From NCBI RefSeq assembly GCF_002270355.1, contig NZ_NJFZ01000009.1, positions 419,191-483,190 of the forward strand: 64,000 nucleotides of DNA, given 5' to 3'. Positions 45,701-54,194 of the stretch are shown here, piece after piece. Within the stretch, counting starts at the first letter, position 1; each line of letters opens with the position of its first letter. A program made the position numbers and the translations under genes. This stretch comes from Flectobacillus sp. BAB-3569. GTDB taxonomy: Bacteria > Bacteroidota > Bacteroidia > Cytophagales > Spirosomataceae. The notes under the pieces were generated by a model, which did not search any database, had not been told where the DNA came from, and saw only the letters and a list, made by a program, of their open reading frames with translations.

Positions 45701-46315
45701 CTAACGCCCATCACTTACATTTTCCCATTCAAACTGAATCAGAAAAGGCTCTTTCTTTTTCTTATCAGCAAAGTCGAGTGTTATTGTTGCTGCATGAAAA
45801 GTGGTTCGTTCGCCCAATTCTATCTGTTCGACCTCTTGATTATGAAAAATTTTCTTAATTCTTTTTGGTGCATCATATTCTCTTAGGGAATGATTTTGTA
45901 GTACTTGACTCAAACAGTTGTCATAGTCATAATTTTGGGTTGCGAATAAACCGAATTCAGAGGAAGTTACTAAGACGAGAAATTCATCAATATAAAAATA
46001 TCCCAATATGCTCATTTTACGATACTTATAATAATTCATTCTGGCCATATTAACTTTCAAAAGCTTCGTCACAGTTCTATCTGCTTGATGTACGATTTCT
46101 TCCTGAAGCAAAATAACCGTAGATTTTGTATCAATGTATTTGCCAGTACCTTTTGAGTTACTTACGTCTGCCTTATCAACGTACCTTCTCAGTGCTTTTA
46201 TGGTAACTGAGTCTTTAATATCTAATAATGGAATCGTACATTGAGCAACTAAATTATGAGTAGAAGTAAAAAGTAGCATACACAATAGTGCAAGAAATGA
46301 AAGGTATGTTTTCAT
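45701..46315 (-). CDS. uncharacterised secreted protein
   Basis: 204 residues with a signal peptide (1-24, NLVA-Q). The mature part begins CTIPLLDIKDSVTIKALRRY and continues with alternating strands (YKYRKMSILGYFYIDEFLVL, TTFHAATITLDFADKKKKEP), which suggests a beta-rich fold. Two Cys (CTIP and NCLSQ) may pair. I do not recognise it. The neighbourhood gives no functional hint. Confidence 0.65.
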   Translation of the reverse strand: MKTYLSFLALLCMLLFTSTHNLVAQCTIPLLDIKDSVTIKALRRYVDKADVSNSKGTGKYIDTKSTVILLQEEIVHQADRTVTKLLKVNMARMNYYKYRKMSILGYFYIDEFLVLVTSSEFGLFATQNYDYDNCLSQVLQNHSLREYDAPKRIKKIFHNQEVEQIELGERTTFHAATITLDFADKKKKEPFLIQFEWENVSDGR

Positions 46316-46573
46316 AAGAAAGGTTATATTAAAACTAATTTAGAGATGTAACTTGTTTATTAATGTAGAAATTACCTTGTTAAGATATAAAATTTATTCT
46401 TTTCTATTTTGACTCTATTGATTTTTATTTTAGTAAAAGCTTAAAATACAATTCTTTGGCTAATGGCTCTAGCGTATGTCTTAGATTTATACTTTCGATA
46501 AATAATGTTTTAAAACTACAAACAAAAAAAGTCTAAGTCTAGGACATGAACGAGGAACAGGCCAACCTACTAG

Positions 46574-46597
46574 TTGTTGGTGGAAAAACACCAACAA
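46574..46597. repeat. TTGTTGGTG/CACCAACAA hairpin
   Basis: TTGTTGGTG-GAAAAA-CACCAACAA. Same frame as the GTTGGAG/CTCCAAC hairpins of the islands at 9.9 and 22.7 kb, with A:T changed to T:A in the stem. Confidence 0.55.
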
Positions 46598-46707
46598 TGG
46601 TAAAAAGCCTAATAAATAGCAGTCTACAATTGTGACCAAAGGGATAGCCCTATCTGTACCTCTTATTTATGGTGTACTTCATACTTATTGTGTTGCTGAC
46701 GCATGAG

Positions 46708-46731
46708 TTGTTGGTGAACAAACACCAACAA
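46708..46731. repeat. second TTGTTGGTG/CACCAACAA hairpin with GTTGCTGACGC tail
   Basis: TTGTTGGTG-AACAAA-CACCAACAA, preceded by GTTGCTGACGCATGA (46692-46706), the complement of the GCGTCAGCAAC tail of the 76-bp array. The stretch 46316-46875 has no other recognisable content except the terminator at its end. Confidence 0.6.
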
Positions 46732-46808
46732 TGGCGAAAGTTGATATTTTACATCATTGTCCATTTTGATAAAAGCTTTGAAGATTTGAATTATAAATAC
46801 CCTGTTTC

Positions 46809-46842
46809 AAAAAAAATCGGTACCGAAATATTCAGTACCGAT
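46809..46842 (-). terminator. terminator of the SusC/SusD operon
   Basis: On the minus strand ATCGGTAC and GTACCGAT form the stem, followed by a run of T. It lies 34 nt beyond the stop at 46876. Confidence 0.85.
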
Positions 46843-46875
46843 TACAATTTAACCAATAATTATTAATAAAATTCT

Positions 46876-47727
46876 TTATTGTCTAGTCAATGTTTCCTTC
46901 ACAATACGAGGAGCTGCTACGTTATAAGAGTAATGCAAATAGAATCTCTTCGTAGCTGGGTCATAGTAGTTTTTAGAATAACTCTGGTCTACGTTTGGAG
47001 TTGCTCCCGATGGTTTAACAGTTACTGAATTATCAGGGTTGATGGTCAACAACATGTAATATCCAGAACCACCTAGGTCACCTAATTCAGCAATTACTGT
47101 GTTAGCATTCACACTTACCAAGTCTTTTACACGGTCGATCGCACGGTCACCAGCAGTTGGGTGTGAGAATACCCCAGCAGCTTTGTAACGACCATCCCAT
47201 TGGTTTTTAGCGATGATTTTGAACAAGGCTGAACCCAATCCTGAGCGGATTTTATAAGCACCTGCGTTATCAACCGTAATACCTACTGCATAGTCAACTC
47301 CAGCAACCTTAGTTGGGTCAATAGTAATTGAAATCATTTTACTGAATTCACCCGGAGCAAAAGTTACCTCAGTTGAAGATAGTTTATAAAACGAAGTAGG
47401 TAAAACTTCTAATTTAGCCAATTTGTTGGTTTCTGCATAAATATTATAGGCCTCTACAGGAGAATTATCCACTTTGATTTTGACTGTTACAGAGCTTTGT
47501 AACTCGGCATTTGAATTCACATCTCGGATAATTTCAACCATTTCTGCAGTTTTATCGCCCGCAGAGAGTTCTAAACCAACTGTATTAAGTCGGGTATTAG
47601 CAGCAGGAAGTCTTACAAAATTTGAACCTTTCCCTTCTATTAAATCCTTACCTTCTTCGATACAACTTGTCATCGATAAAAGAGAACTTAACATCAAAAA
47701 ATTAATTATATTGATATATTTTTTCAT
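46876..47727 (-). CDS. DUF1735-type (BT_3987-like) surface lipoprotein
   Basis: 283 residues with a lipoprotein signal (SLLSMTSC). The mature part matches the DUF1735/BT_3987 N-terminal module: FVRLPAANTRLNTVGLELSA, SSVTVKIKVDNSPVEAYN, LPTSFYKLSSTEVTFAPGEF and SITIDPTKVAGVDYAVGITV. A C-terminal domain ends with YYDPATKRFYLHYSYN. Such proteins accompany SusC/SusD pairs and are thought to bind glycans or other ligands at the cell surface. It is the third gene of the operon, 24 bp after SusD. Confidence 0.85.
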   Translation of the reverse strand: MKKYINIINFLMLSSLLSMTSCIEEGKDLIEGKGSNFVRLPAANTRLNTVGLELSAGDKTAEMVEIIRDVNSNAELQSSVTVKIKVDNSPVEAYNIYAETNKLAKLEVLPTSFYKLSSTEVTFAPGEFSKMISITIDPTKVAGVDYAVGITVDNAGAYKIRSGLGSALFKIIAKNQWDGRYKAAGVFSHPTAGDRAIDRVKDLVSVNANTVIAELGDLGGSGYYMLLTINPDNSVTVKPSGATPNVDQSYSKNYYDPATKRFYLHYSYNVAAPRIVKETLTRQ

Positions 47728-47751
47728 TGCTTCTAGAATTAAAATGTTCGT

Positions 47752-49203
47752 CTATTTGTCCCACCAAATTTTAGCATCTTGTGTATCGCCACCTGTTAGT
47801 CTTGATACGGCTGCTTGATAATTTGTTTTGTTTAGGTTTGGCTCATTTGAACCATACACGAAACGACGAGGAATTTGCTTACTTGAGTTTGTAGCTTTTG
47901 GTGTTGGAACAAGAGCAGGAACCCCTGTTCTACGCCATTCTGACCAACCGTTCGCACCATCTGGGAAGAATGAAATATAACGTTGAGTACGAATTTTTGT
48001 AAGTATGTCAGTACTTGTTGTGCCTAATTGAACACCTGCATTCTCCATGAAAGTATTAAACTTCGCTTGATCAAATACGCCCCATTGTTTCCAAGACATT
48101 TCAAGACCTTTGCTGTACATAGTTGATGCACTTTCAGTGGTCCAGCCCAAAGCAGCAGCTTCAGCTCTTGCCAAATACACACTTGCAGCAGTCAATACAA
48201 ATGAAGTTGCACTACCTTCTCTGTAGGTAGGACTCAAGATTCTAGACCAGTCAGCGTGAGTGTTTGTATAGTTCACAGCATCGTCACGAGTCAAACCATA
48301 AGGCATTGGAACCACAGTACCACTTGCATTTGGTTCGCCATAAGCGTTTACACGAGCGTCAGAAGTAGCATAAAGCATATTTACGATTACATCACTGATA
48401 CCGTAATCTTTACGTCCGTTGTAAGTGTTGTACCAAGGGCTATTGAATGTACCACCTGGGTATGCCACCTGAGTATTGTCCTCATTTGCATCAATCACAC
48501 CACCATTAGCAGCTAGAGCATCCAAGAATTGCGCTTTACCAGTAGTTGGATCAACTTTTGACAAACGAAGCGCCATGATTAAACGCAACGAGTTAGCAAA
48601 TTTTTTCCAACGAGTTAAATTACCGCTATGAACAATATCACCTACAGGTGCATCTCCGCCATCAAATTGAACCACAGCTTCTTTCAACTCTTTAAACAAA
48701 CCTGTGTAGATTTCTTGTTGGGTATCGTATTTTGGTTGTGTTTTAAGCTGTAAAGCTTCCGAATAAGGCATATCACCCCATTGGTCAGTCAACATCAAAA
48801 AGCGGTATGCTTTTACAATACGAGCCAAGGCGATTTGGTTATTGTTTGAACCATTTAAGGCAGCATAAGCCTTAGTCGCTGGGTCTGTGTTGTTATTGAT
48901 GATATTTTGTAAGTCATACAACGAACCAGCATAGTTGCCATCCCATCCAATTTGAGGAATAGCATAAAGTGATGTTTCTGTATATTGAGTTTCAGCAAAA
49001 TATTGGCAATACAATCCATTTCTGATTGACCCGTTGTTTGCAGGACTATCAAAATCCAACAAGGCATTTGTAAGCAAAGCAGAGGTTACAGGGGTTAGGA
49101 TTGCATTTGGGTTGTCGTTCATTGTTCCAAAATCCGAACAACTTGCTGTGAAAAGCATAACTGATGCAAAACCCAGCGTTTTTAGTATATTTTTACTTAT
49201 CAT
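47752..49203 (-). CDS. SusD/RagB-family nutrient-binding lipoprotein (SusD-like_2)
   Basis: 483 residues from the ATG at 49203, with lipobox TASC. It has the SusD-like_2 pattern: DFGTMNDNPNAILTPVTSAL, QYFAETQYTETSLY, ARIVKAYRFLMLTDQWGDMP, YSEALQLKTQPKYDTQQEIY, KKFANSLRLIMALRLSKVDP and the end RRFVYGSNEPNLN. SusD proteins form the lid on the SusC transporter and capture the ligand. Members of this subgroup often serve oligosaccharides or peptides. A TTG at 49215 is a possible earlier start. Confidence 0.92.
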   Translation of the reverse strand: MISKNILKTLGFASVMLFTASCSDFGTMNDNPNAILTPVTSALLTNALLDFDSPANNGSIRNGLYCQYFAETQYTETSLYAIPQIGWDGNYAGSLYDLQNIINNNTDPATKAYAALNGSNNNQIALARIVKAYRFLMLTDQWGDMPYSEALQLKTQPKYDTQQEIYTGLFKELKEAVVQFDGGDAPVGDIVHSGNLTRWKKFANSLRLIMALRLSKVDPTTGKAQFLDALAANGGVIDANEDNTQVAYPGGTFNSPWYNTYNGRKDYGISDVIVNMLYATSDARVNAYGEPNASGTVVPMPYGLTRDDAVNYTNTHADWSRILSPTYREGSATSFVLTAASVYLARAEAAALGWTTESASTMYSKGLEMSWKQWGVFDQAKFNTFMENAGVQLGTTSTDILTKIRTQRYISFFPDGANGWSEWRRTGVPALVPTPKATNSSKQIPRRFVYGSNEPNLNKTNYQAAVSRLTGGDTQDAKIWWDK

Positions 49204-49228
49204 CTTACTCTTCAATTAAAATCGTTTG

Positions 49229-52200
49229 TTAGAAACCTAATTTGATGTTTACACCTAATGATCTTGTGCCTGGGAACTGACCGTTTTCACCGAAAATTTG
49301 AGACATCTCAGATGGGTCAAAATCTCTGTTTTTAGTATAAATCAACCAAGGGTTACGAGCAACAATTGAAACCGTTGCGCTTTGTAACAATTTGCTTCCT
49401 TTTACCGGAATTCTATAACCGATGCTAATCTCTCTCAATTTGATAAAGTCTAGGTCATAAACGTGTTCTTCTGAAAGTTTATTTGTAGCAAATTGGTGGA
49501 AATAGGTATAAGCATCTACATACTTATCAACCGCAGCACCATCAGCAGTAACACCTTGTACGTGTACGCCACCACCATCAGCGATTGGGTCACGGATAGG
49601 GTTTCCTTTGTCGTTTACGCCTGCTGTTCTTTCAAACAAACCAGAGAAACCACCCCAGTAATCTGACAATGAGAAGTATTTACCACCTTTAGAGAATTCA
49701 ATATTAGCAGAAAGAACAAAGTCTTTATATTGAATTTGGTTGAACCAACCACCCGTAAAGTCTGGTAATACACTACCCAAATAAGAGTTTGGAGTAACTA
49801 CATACATACCATCAGCAGTCAACACTTTCTTACCATCTTTGTAAGTATATGCACCCCCACGGATTTGACCCCATGCTTCACCTACTTGGTGAACAACTGT
49901 ACCCACACCAAAAGCATCTGAAGTTACTGTAATCGCATCAACGCCTTCCGCAAGCGCTAATACTTTTGAAGTGTTTTTAGCCCAGTTTACAGTAGTTGTC
50001 CAAGTTACATCTTTAGTTTTAACAGGAGTTGCATTTAATGAAACCTCCAAACCATGACGGTTGATTTTACCAGCGTTAATCAATTTAGAAGTAAAACCAC
50101 TTGTTCCTGAGATAGGTACAGTAATGATTTCATTGATTTTATCTTCGTTGTAATATGTTACCGACAAGCCAAGTTTATCCTTTAAGAATTTCAAATCCAA
50201 GCCAAATTCATAAGAAGATGATAAAGCAGGTTTGATATTAGCATCTACCAATGTATTAGGAGTTCCCATGTATGAACTAGAACCAAATTTTGCACTAGCT
50301 AATGTGTAATTGAGCGCCAAGGAGTATGGACCTAAGTCAGAACCCACTTGCGCCCAGCTAGCACGAACTTTACCGAATGATAAGGCAGGAACTGTATTAC
50401 GAATCAAATCTCCAAAGATGAATGATGTACCTATTGAAGGGTAAGTGTATGAGTTCGCATCTTTTGGAAGAGCTGAAGAACGGTCATTACGAACAGAACC
50501 TTCTAAGAAGATAATGTCTTTGTAACCAAATGAACCACGTGCGTACATACTGCGGATTTCTTTGTCTGAACGGTAAGAACTCAAAGAAGGAGTCGATGAT
50601 GAGTTACTCAAAGCAAAGTAGTCTGGAATAACCAAACCGTTTACTGTACCAGCCGACATCGTTCTGTAGCTATCATGACGAATGTTACCCCCAGCCAAGG
50701 CATCGATTGTAAAATCGTTGATGTGCTTGTTATAAGTCGCCATCAATTCATAGTTCATCTCATTTGGCGTATTTCCATTGTTTATAATGTTACCATAAGT
50801 TTGATAAGTGCTATATCCAGCCCTTACGCCTGTCTGAGTAGCCGATGTTTGAAGAATAGTTGGCACTTTTGATTCACCGAAAGTATTACCTTGGTTGAAA
50901 CGAACAAAACCTGCTACTTTCAAATTATCATTGACTTTGTAAGTCAAGTTTACATCACCAAACATACGTCTTCTGTTTTCCGAAATATCTAATTTATCGA
51001 AATACGAGTAGAAATTATACCAGTAGTTTGCTCCGTAAAAGTTCAATGGAGAAGATGCATAAGCACCTGGGTTGTTGTGGTTCCAGCTCGCTAAGATACC
51101 TTCTGGAGAAGTCAAGTCTTTCAATTCCTTCAATTTATTCAAATCCAAATCTCTGTGGAACCAAGCGTTGAATGAACCTGAAGACTGGTTGGCATAACCG
51201 TCATTAAATTGCCCTTTGATAGTGTACTCCGACAAGTTGATGTTAGCAGTAGCAGTCAAATGTTTTCCTAAATCTACGGTAGTTTGTGACGAAATATTGT
51301 ACTTCACACCACTTGATTTGTACATCAAACCATTTTGGTTTTGTGCTGTAAATGAAATACGAGTAGAATAGTTGTCTCCAGCTTTCGAGAAATTTACGTT
51401 AGTGTTAGTAGCAAACTGACCTTGGTAAAAATCACGGATGTTGTTTGGTTGAGCTACCAAAGAGGCAGTTTTTCCAGTATATTGTGTGCCTGGATACCAA
51501 GAATACCAAGGAATATACTCCTGACCAACCATACGAGGCCCCCAAGAAGCATCATCCGAGTAATCATGATAAAACTTTCCATTCAACGCTTTCCACTCTT
51601 CTGGCATACCAGCTTCCCAGTTGAATTTAATCATATCTGAAGAAGCACCACCAGCATAAGAGTTCTGGTAACGAGGTAAAACATAAACTGATTCATAAAA
51701 AGTACTTTGGTTTAATTCGATACCAACGCCTTTTTTCATTGTACCTTTTTTCGAAGCCATGATGATTACACCAGCATCACCACGCTGACCATAAAGTGCT
51801 GTTGCACTAGGTCCTTTCAAAACTGTCACTGATTCTACGTCATCTAAGTTTACATCAGATGAACTTACAGGGTTACCATCAAGGATGTAAAGTGGAGCTT
51901 TGTCGCTCAATGAACCCGCACCACGGATACGGATACTAGCATCGCGACCCAATGCTACTGTTGACTGGCTACGCACCTGAATACCAGCTACTTTACCAGC
52001 TAATGCGTTATTTAAGTTTGTTTGACGAATCGTGTTTAATTGTTCGTCTTTAACACTCTGAGCTGAGTAAGCCAAAGATTTTTCAGAACGCTTTGCACCT
52101 AAGGCCGTTACTACAACTTCTTCAATTTGTGAAGTGTTTACTTTTAATGCCACGTTGATTTGTGATTGCCCACCGACTGTTACAGTTTGAGCGGCAAAAC

Positions 52201-52429
52201 CCACAAATGAAAATGTCAATACAGCATCTTTTCCTACAGCGATTTTGTAGGAACCATCTGCACCCGAAGTTGTTCCACGAGGAGTACCTTTAATAGAGAT
52301 ACTAACGCCAGGAAGTGGAGCACCATCTTCAGATGAGGTCACCTTCCCTGTAACTTGCCTATCTTGTGCAAACGTGTTGCCTATCTGTACAAGAAAAAAT
52401 ACAGTAATAAGCAGTAAGAGTTTTCTCAT
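49229..52429 (-). CDS. SusC/RagA-family TonB-linked outer-membrane receptor
   Basis: 1066 residues, first gene of the operon. Order: signal peptide (GNTFA-Q), carboxypeptidase-like regulatory domain (VTGKVTSSEDGAPLPGVSIS), a TonB-box-like region (EEVVVTALG), plug domain (IRIRGAGSLSDKAPLYILDG and ESVTVLKGPSATALYGQRG) and a 22-strand barrel ending SLGVNIKLGF. It imports ligands captured by SusD using TonB energy. No glycosidase, sulfatase, anti-sigma factor or HTCS regulator is next to the operon, so the substrate cannot be guessed. Confidence 0.93.
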   Translation of the reverse strand: MRKLLLLITVFFLVQIGNTFAQDRQVTGKVTSSEDGAPLPGVSISIKGTPRGTTSGADGSYKIAVGKDAVLTFSFVGFAAQTVTVGGQSQINVALKVNTSQIEEVVVTALGAKRSEKSLAYSAQSVKDEQLNTIRQTNLNNALAGKVAGIQVRSQSTVALGRDASIRIRGAGSLSDKAPLYILDGNPVSSSDVNLDDVESVTVLKGPSATALYGQRGDAGVIIMASKKGTMKKGVGIELNQSTFYESVYVLPRYQNSYAGGASSDMIKFNWEAGMPEEWKALNGKFYHDYSDDASWGPRMVGQEYIPWYSWYPGTQYTGKTASLVAQPNNIRDFYQGQFATNTNVNFSKAGDNYSTRISFTAQNQNGLMYKSSGVKYNISSQTTVDLGKHLTATANINLSEYTIKGQFNDGYANQSSGSFNAWFHRDLDLNKLKELKDLTSPEGILASWNHNNPGAYASSPLNFYGANYWYNFYSYFDKLDISENRRRMFGDVNLTYKVNDNLKVAGFVRFNQGNTFGESKVPTILQTSATQTGVRAGYSTYQTYGNIINNGNTPNEMNYELMATYNKHINDFTIDALAGGNIRHDSYRTMSAGTVNGLVIPDYFALSNSSSTPSLSSYRSDKEIRSMYARGSFGYKDIIFLEGSVRNDRSSALPKDANSYTYPSIGTSFIFGDLIRNTVPALSFGKVRASWAQVGSDLGPYSLALNYTLASAKFGSSSYMGTPNTLVDANIKPALSSSYEFGLDLKFLKDKLGLSVTYYNEDKINEIITVPISGTSGFTSKLINAGKINRHGLEVSLNATPVKTKDVTWTTTVNWAKNTSKVLALAEGVDAITVTSDAFGVGTVVHQVGEAWGQIRGGAYTYKDGKKVLTADGMYVVTPNSYLGSVLPDFTGGWFNQIQYKDFVLSANIEFSKGGKYFSLSDYWGGFSGLFERTAGVNDKGNPIRDPIADGGGVHVQGVTADGAAVDKYVDAYTYFHQFATNKLSEEHVYDLDFIKLREISIGYRIPVKGSKLLQSATVSIVARNPWLIYTKNRDFDPSEMSQIFGENGQFPGTRSLGVNIKLGF

Positions 52430-53442
52430 AATGATTATTGTTTAAATTGTTTGGTAAAAATTATCTTAAAGGTGGAAAAGAGATATACTTATGTCTAACG
52501 ATAAGGATATACGTATCCTAGAAAGGGTACGCTTTGTATCAAGCACACACAGTTAGAATTGCATCATTCCGATTAGAAAAGATGGATATAGAAATATCAA
52601 AACCCAAATAGTCGTGTAAAGACGTACTTTTTAGGGGCAATTGTTGTGGAACAATGCTTAGGTTTTGGATATTTGAGATTGAATAATAAAAGGAAAGCCT
52701 CTAAGTGCGGTTTCACCCAGAAGTTGTGTTTGAATCTTGATAGTTTTCCTTTAGTTTGGTTGAATTGTTGGTAAAGTTTTTCAAGCTAATTAGTCAAGTT
52801 ATGTCAAAGAATATCCTCTTTCGAAGGATAATATTTAACGGGAATAAATTTAGTTTCGGTTTAAGTTTTAATCGAACACCTGACATTAAAGAAGCTATCT
52901 ACTAAAGAAGATTGACAAGAAGTATATTTAAGTAATCGTTTTTGATGAAAACTACCTTCCAAAATTTTTATAAATCTTAGAAGAGAATTACGCTCAAATT
53001 TTGTCAAGTTTGAATTCTTAATAGTAAATATTTTGCATCCAGTAATATTTAGGAGTAAAAAATTCTGCAATTCGCTATTTGTATAAAATTGGCTTGCTCA
53101 AAAATAGCCGTTTGTAAGCAGACCGTTAAATATAATAACTTATTTTAAAACATAATAAAAAAATTTAAAATTATGTTAAAATATGTTAAAAATAGGTACT
53201 ATTCGGTCAATTTTTGATGGTATAATTACCCATCTGCCAGAAAAACAGTGTATTTAGTGTGTTTTTGAAACCTGCAGGAAAATTTTCTGTGATTGTTAAT
53301 TTTAACCATAAAATTAACAATTTTTAATCTTGATTTTATTTGGCAATCTAGCCGACGAATCAGCATTTTGAGAAGTTATTAATTGCATACAAAAACAATT
53401 TGTAGCAGTTTTTCGTAATTATTAAAACAAAACTTATCAGAT
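52430..53442. other. 1-kb AT-rich intergenic region between susC-like gene and msrB
   Basis: The gap lies between divergent genes and must hold both promoters. No gene is supported: the longest frame (52861-53070, minus) has no family character. A 13-bp palindrome lies at 53292-53321. No full TTTG-N19-TAnnTTTG was seen. Confidence 0.5.
53292..53321. repeat. AT-rich 13-bp inverted repeat
   Basis: ATTGTTAATTTTA and TAAAATTAACAAT around ACCA, 122 nt before msrB. It could be a regulator site; nothing proves it. Confidence 0.45.
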
Positions 53443-53937
53443 ATGAAAACCGTATTAGTCATTTTAGGATTCATTTGTGTGTTAGGGCTTGTGATAAGTC
53501 TTTCACAAGGAAAAGAAGACGATCCACTCAAAAACCACAAATTTGCAGTAGTCAAAACTGAGGCTGAATGGCGCAAGATTTTGACACCAGAACAATATAA
53601 GGTTACTCGACAACGAAGTACCGAATTAGCCTGCTCGGGTGCGTACTGGAAAAACCATGAAAAGGGTATCTATAAATGTGTTTGTTGCAAACTTCCTTTA
53701 TTTGACTCTAAGACAAAATTTGAATCAGGGACAGGCTGGCCTTCTTTTTACAAAGCCATTCATAAGGACGCCATCCTCGAAATTCCTGATGATAGTTTTG
53801 GAATGTCACGCACCGAAATTTTGTGTAGTCGTTGCGGCGCGCACCTCGGACACGTATTCGACGATGGACCAAGACCCACAGGTTTAAGATATTGTCTCAA
53901 CTCAGTGGCATTGGATTTTGAGAAGGATGCGAAATAA
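53443..53937 (+). CDS. msrB: peptide-methionine (R)-S-oxide reductase, membrane-anchored or secreted
   Basis: 164 residues. An N-terminal hydrophobic segment (about 4-20) exports or anchors it, and the rest is an MsrB domain: zinc Cys pairs C79xxC82 and C128xxC131, SGTGWPSFYKAI, GMSRTEILCSRCGAHLGHVF and catalytic Cys151 in GLRYCLNS. It reduces methionine-R-sulfoxide in proteins, here in the periplasm. The resolving Cys may be Cys64 (ELACSG). It is a single gene. Confidence 0.93.
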   Translation: MKTVLVILGFICVLGLVISLSQGKEDDPLKNHKFAVVKTEAEWRKILTPEQYKVTRQRSTELACSGAYWKNHEKGIYKCVCCKLPLFDSKTKFESGTGWPSFYKAIHKDAILEIPDDSFGMSRTEILCSRCGAHLGHVFDDGPRPTGLRYCLNSVALDFEKDAK

Positions 53938-53998
53938 ATAATTTAGTGATTTGAGATTGAGGGAATGAGTGATTATTTTAAGATGTATTTTACTTGTA

Positions 53999-54142
53999 GA
54001 GACGCAATATTTTGTGTCTAAAGATGTGTCCTTTTAAAGGATAGCATCAAAAAAGCGGTCGGAAATTTGTTTTTCGACCTGCTTTTTTGATGCTGTAAAA
54101 TTGGATATGACTTGGCCTTAGACGCAATCATTGCCTACCTAC
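53999..54142. terminator. composite module: AGACGCAA palindrome, GCGGTCG hairpin, second AGACGCAA half
   Basis: AGACGCAA/TTGTGTCT (54000-54019), then the hairpin AGCATCAAAAAAGCGGTCG / CGACCTGCTTTTTTGATGCT (54043-54094, one bulged T), then a decayed AGACGCAATCATTGC (54120-54134). It lies between the convergent genes ending at 53937 and 54195 and can act as terminator for both. Confidence 0.75.
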
Positions 54143-54194
54143 GAGTGAGATATTTTAATCATAGTCACGATTTACTCAACTAGAATACTCTTAA

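Noticed and set aside
46669..46866. 65-codon plus-strand frame
   Set aside because: Covers a repeat hairpin and the operon terminator; not protein-like.
52861..53070. 69-codon minus-strand frame in the 1-kb gap
   Set aside because: AT-rich, no recognisable motif, no start signal; chance frame.
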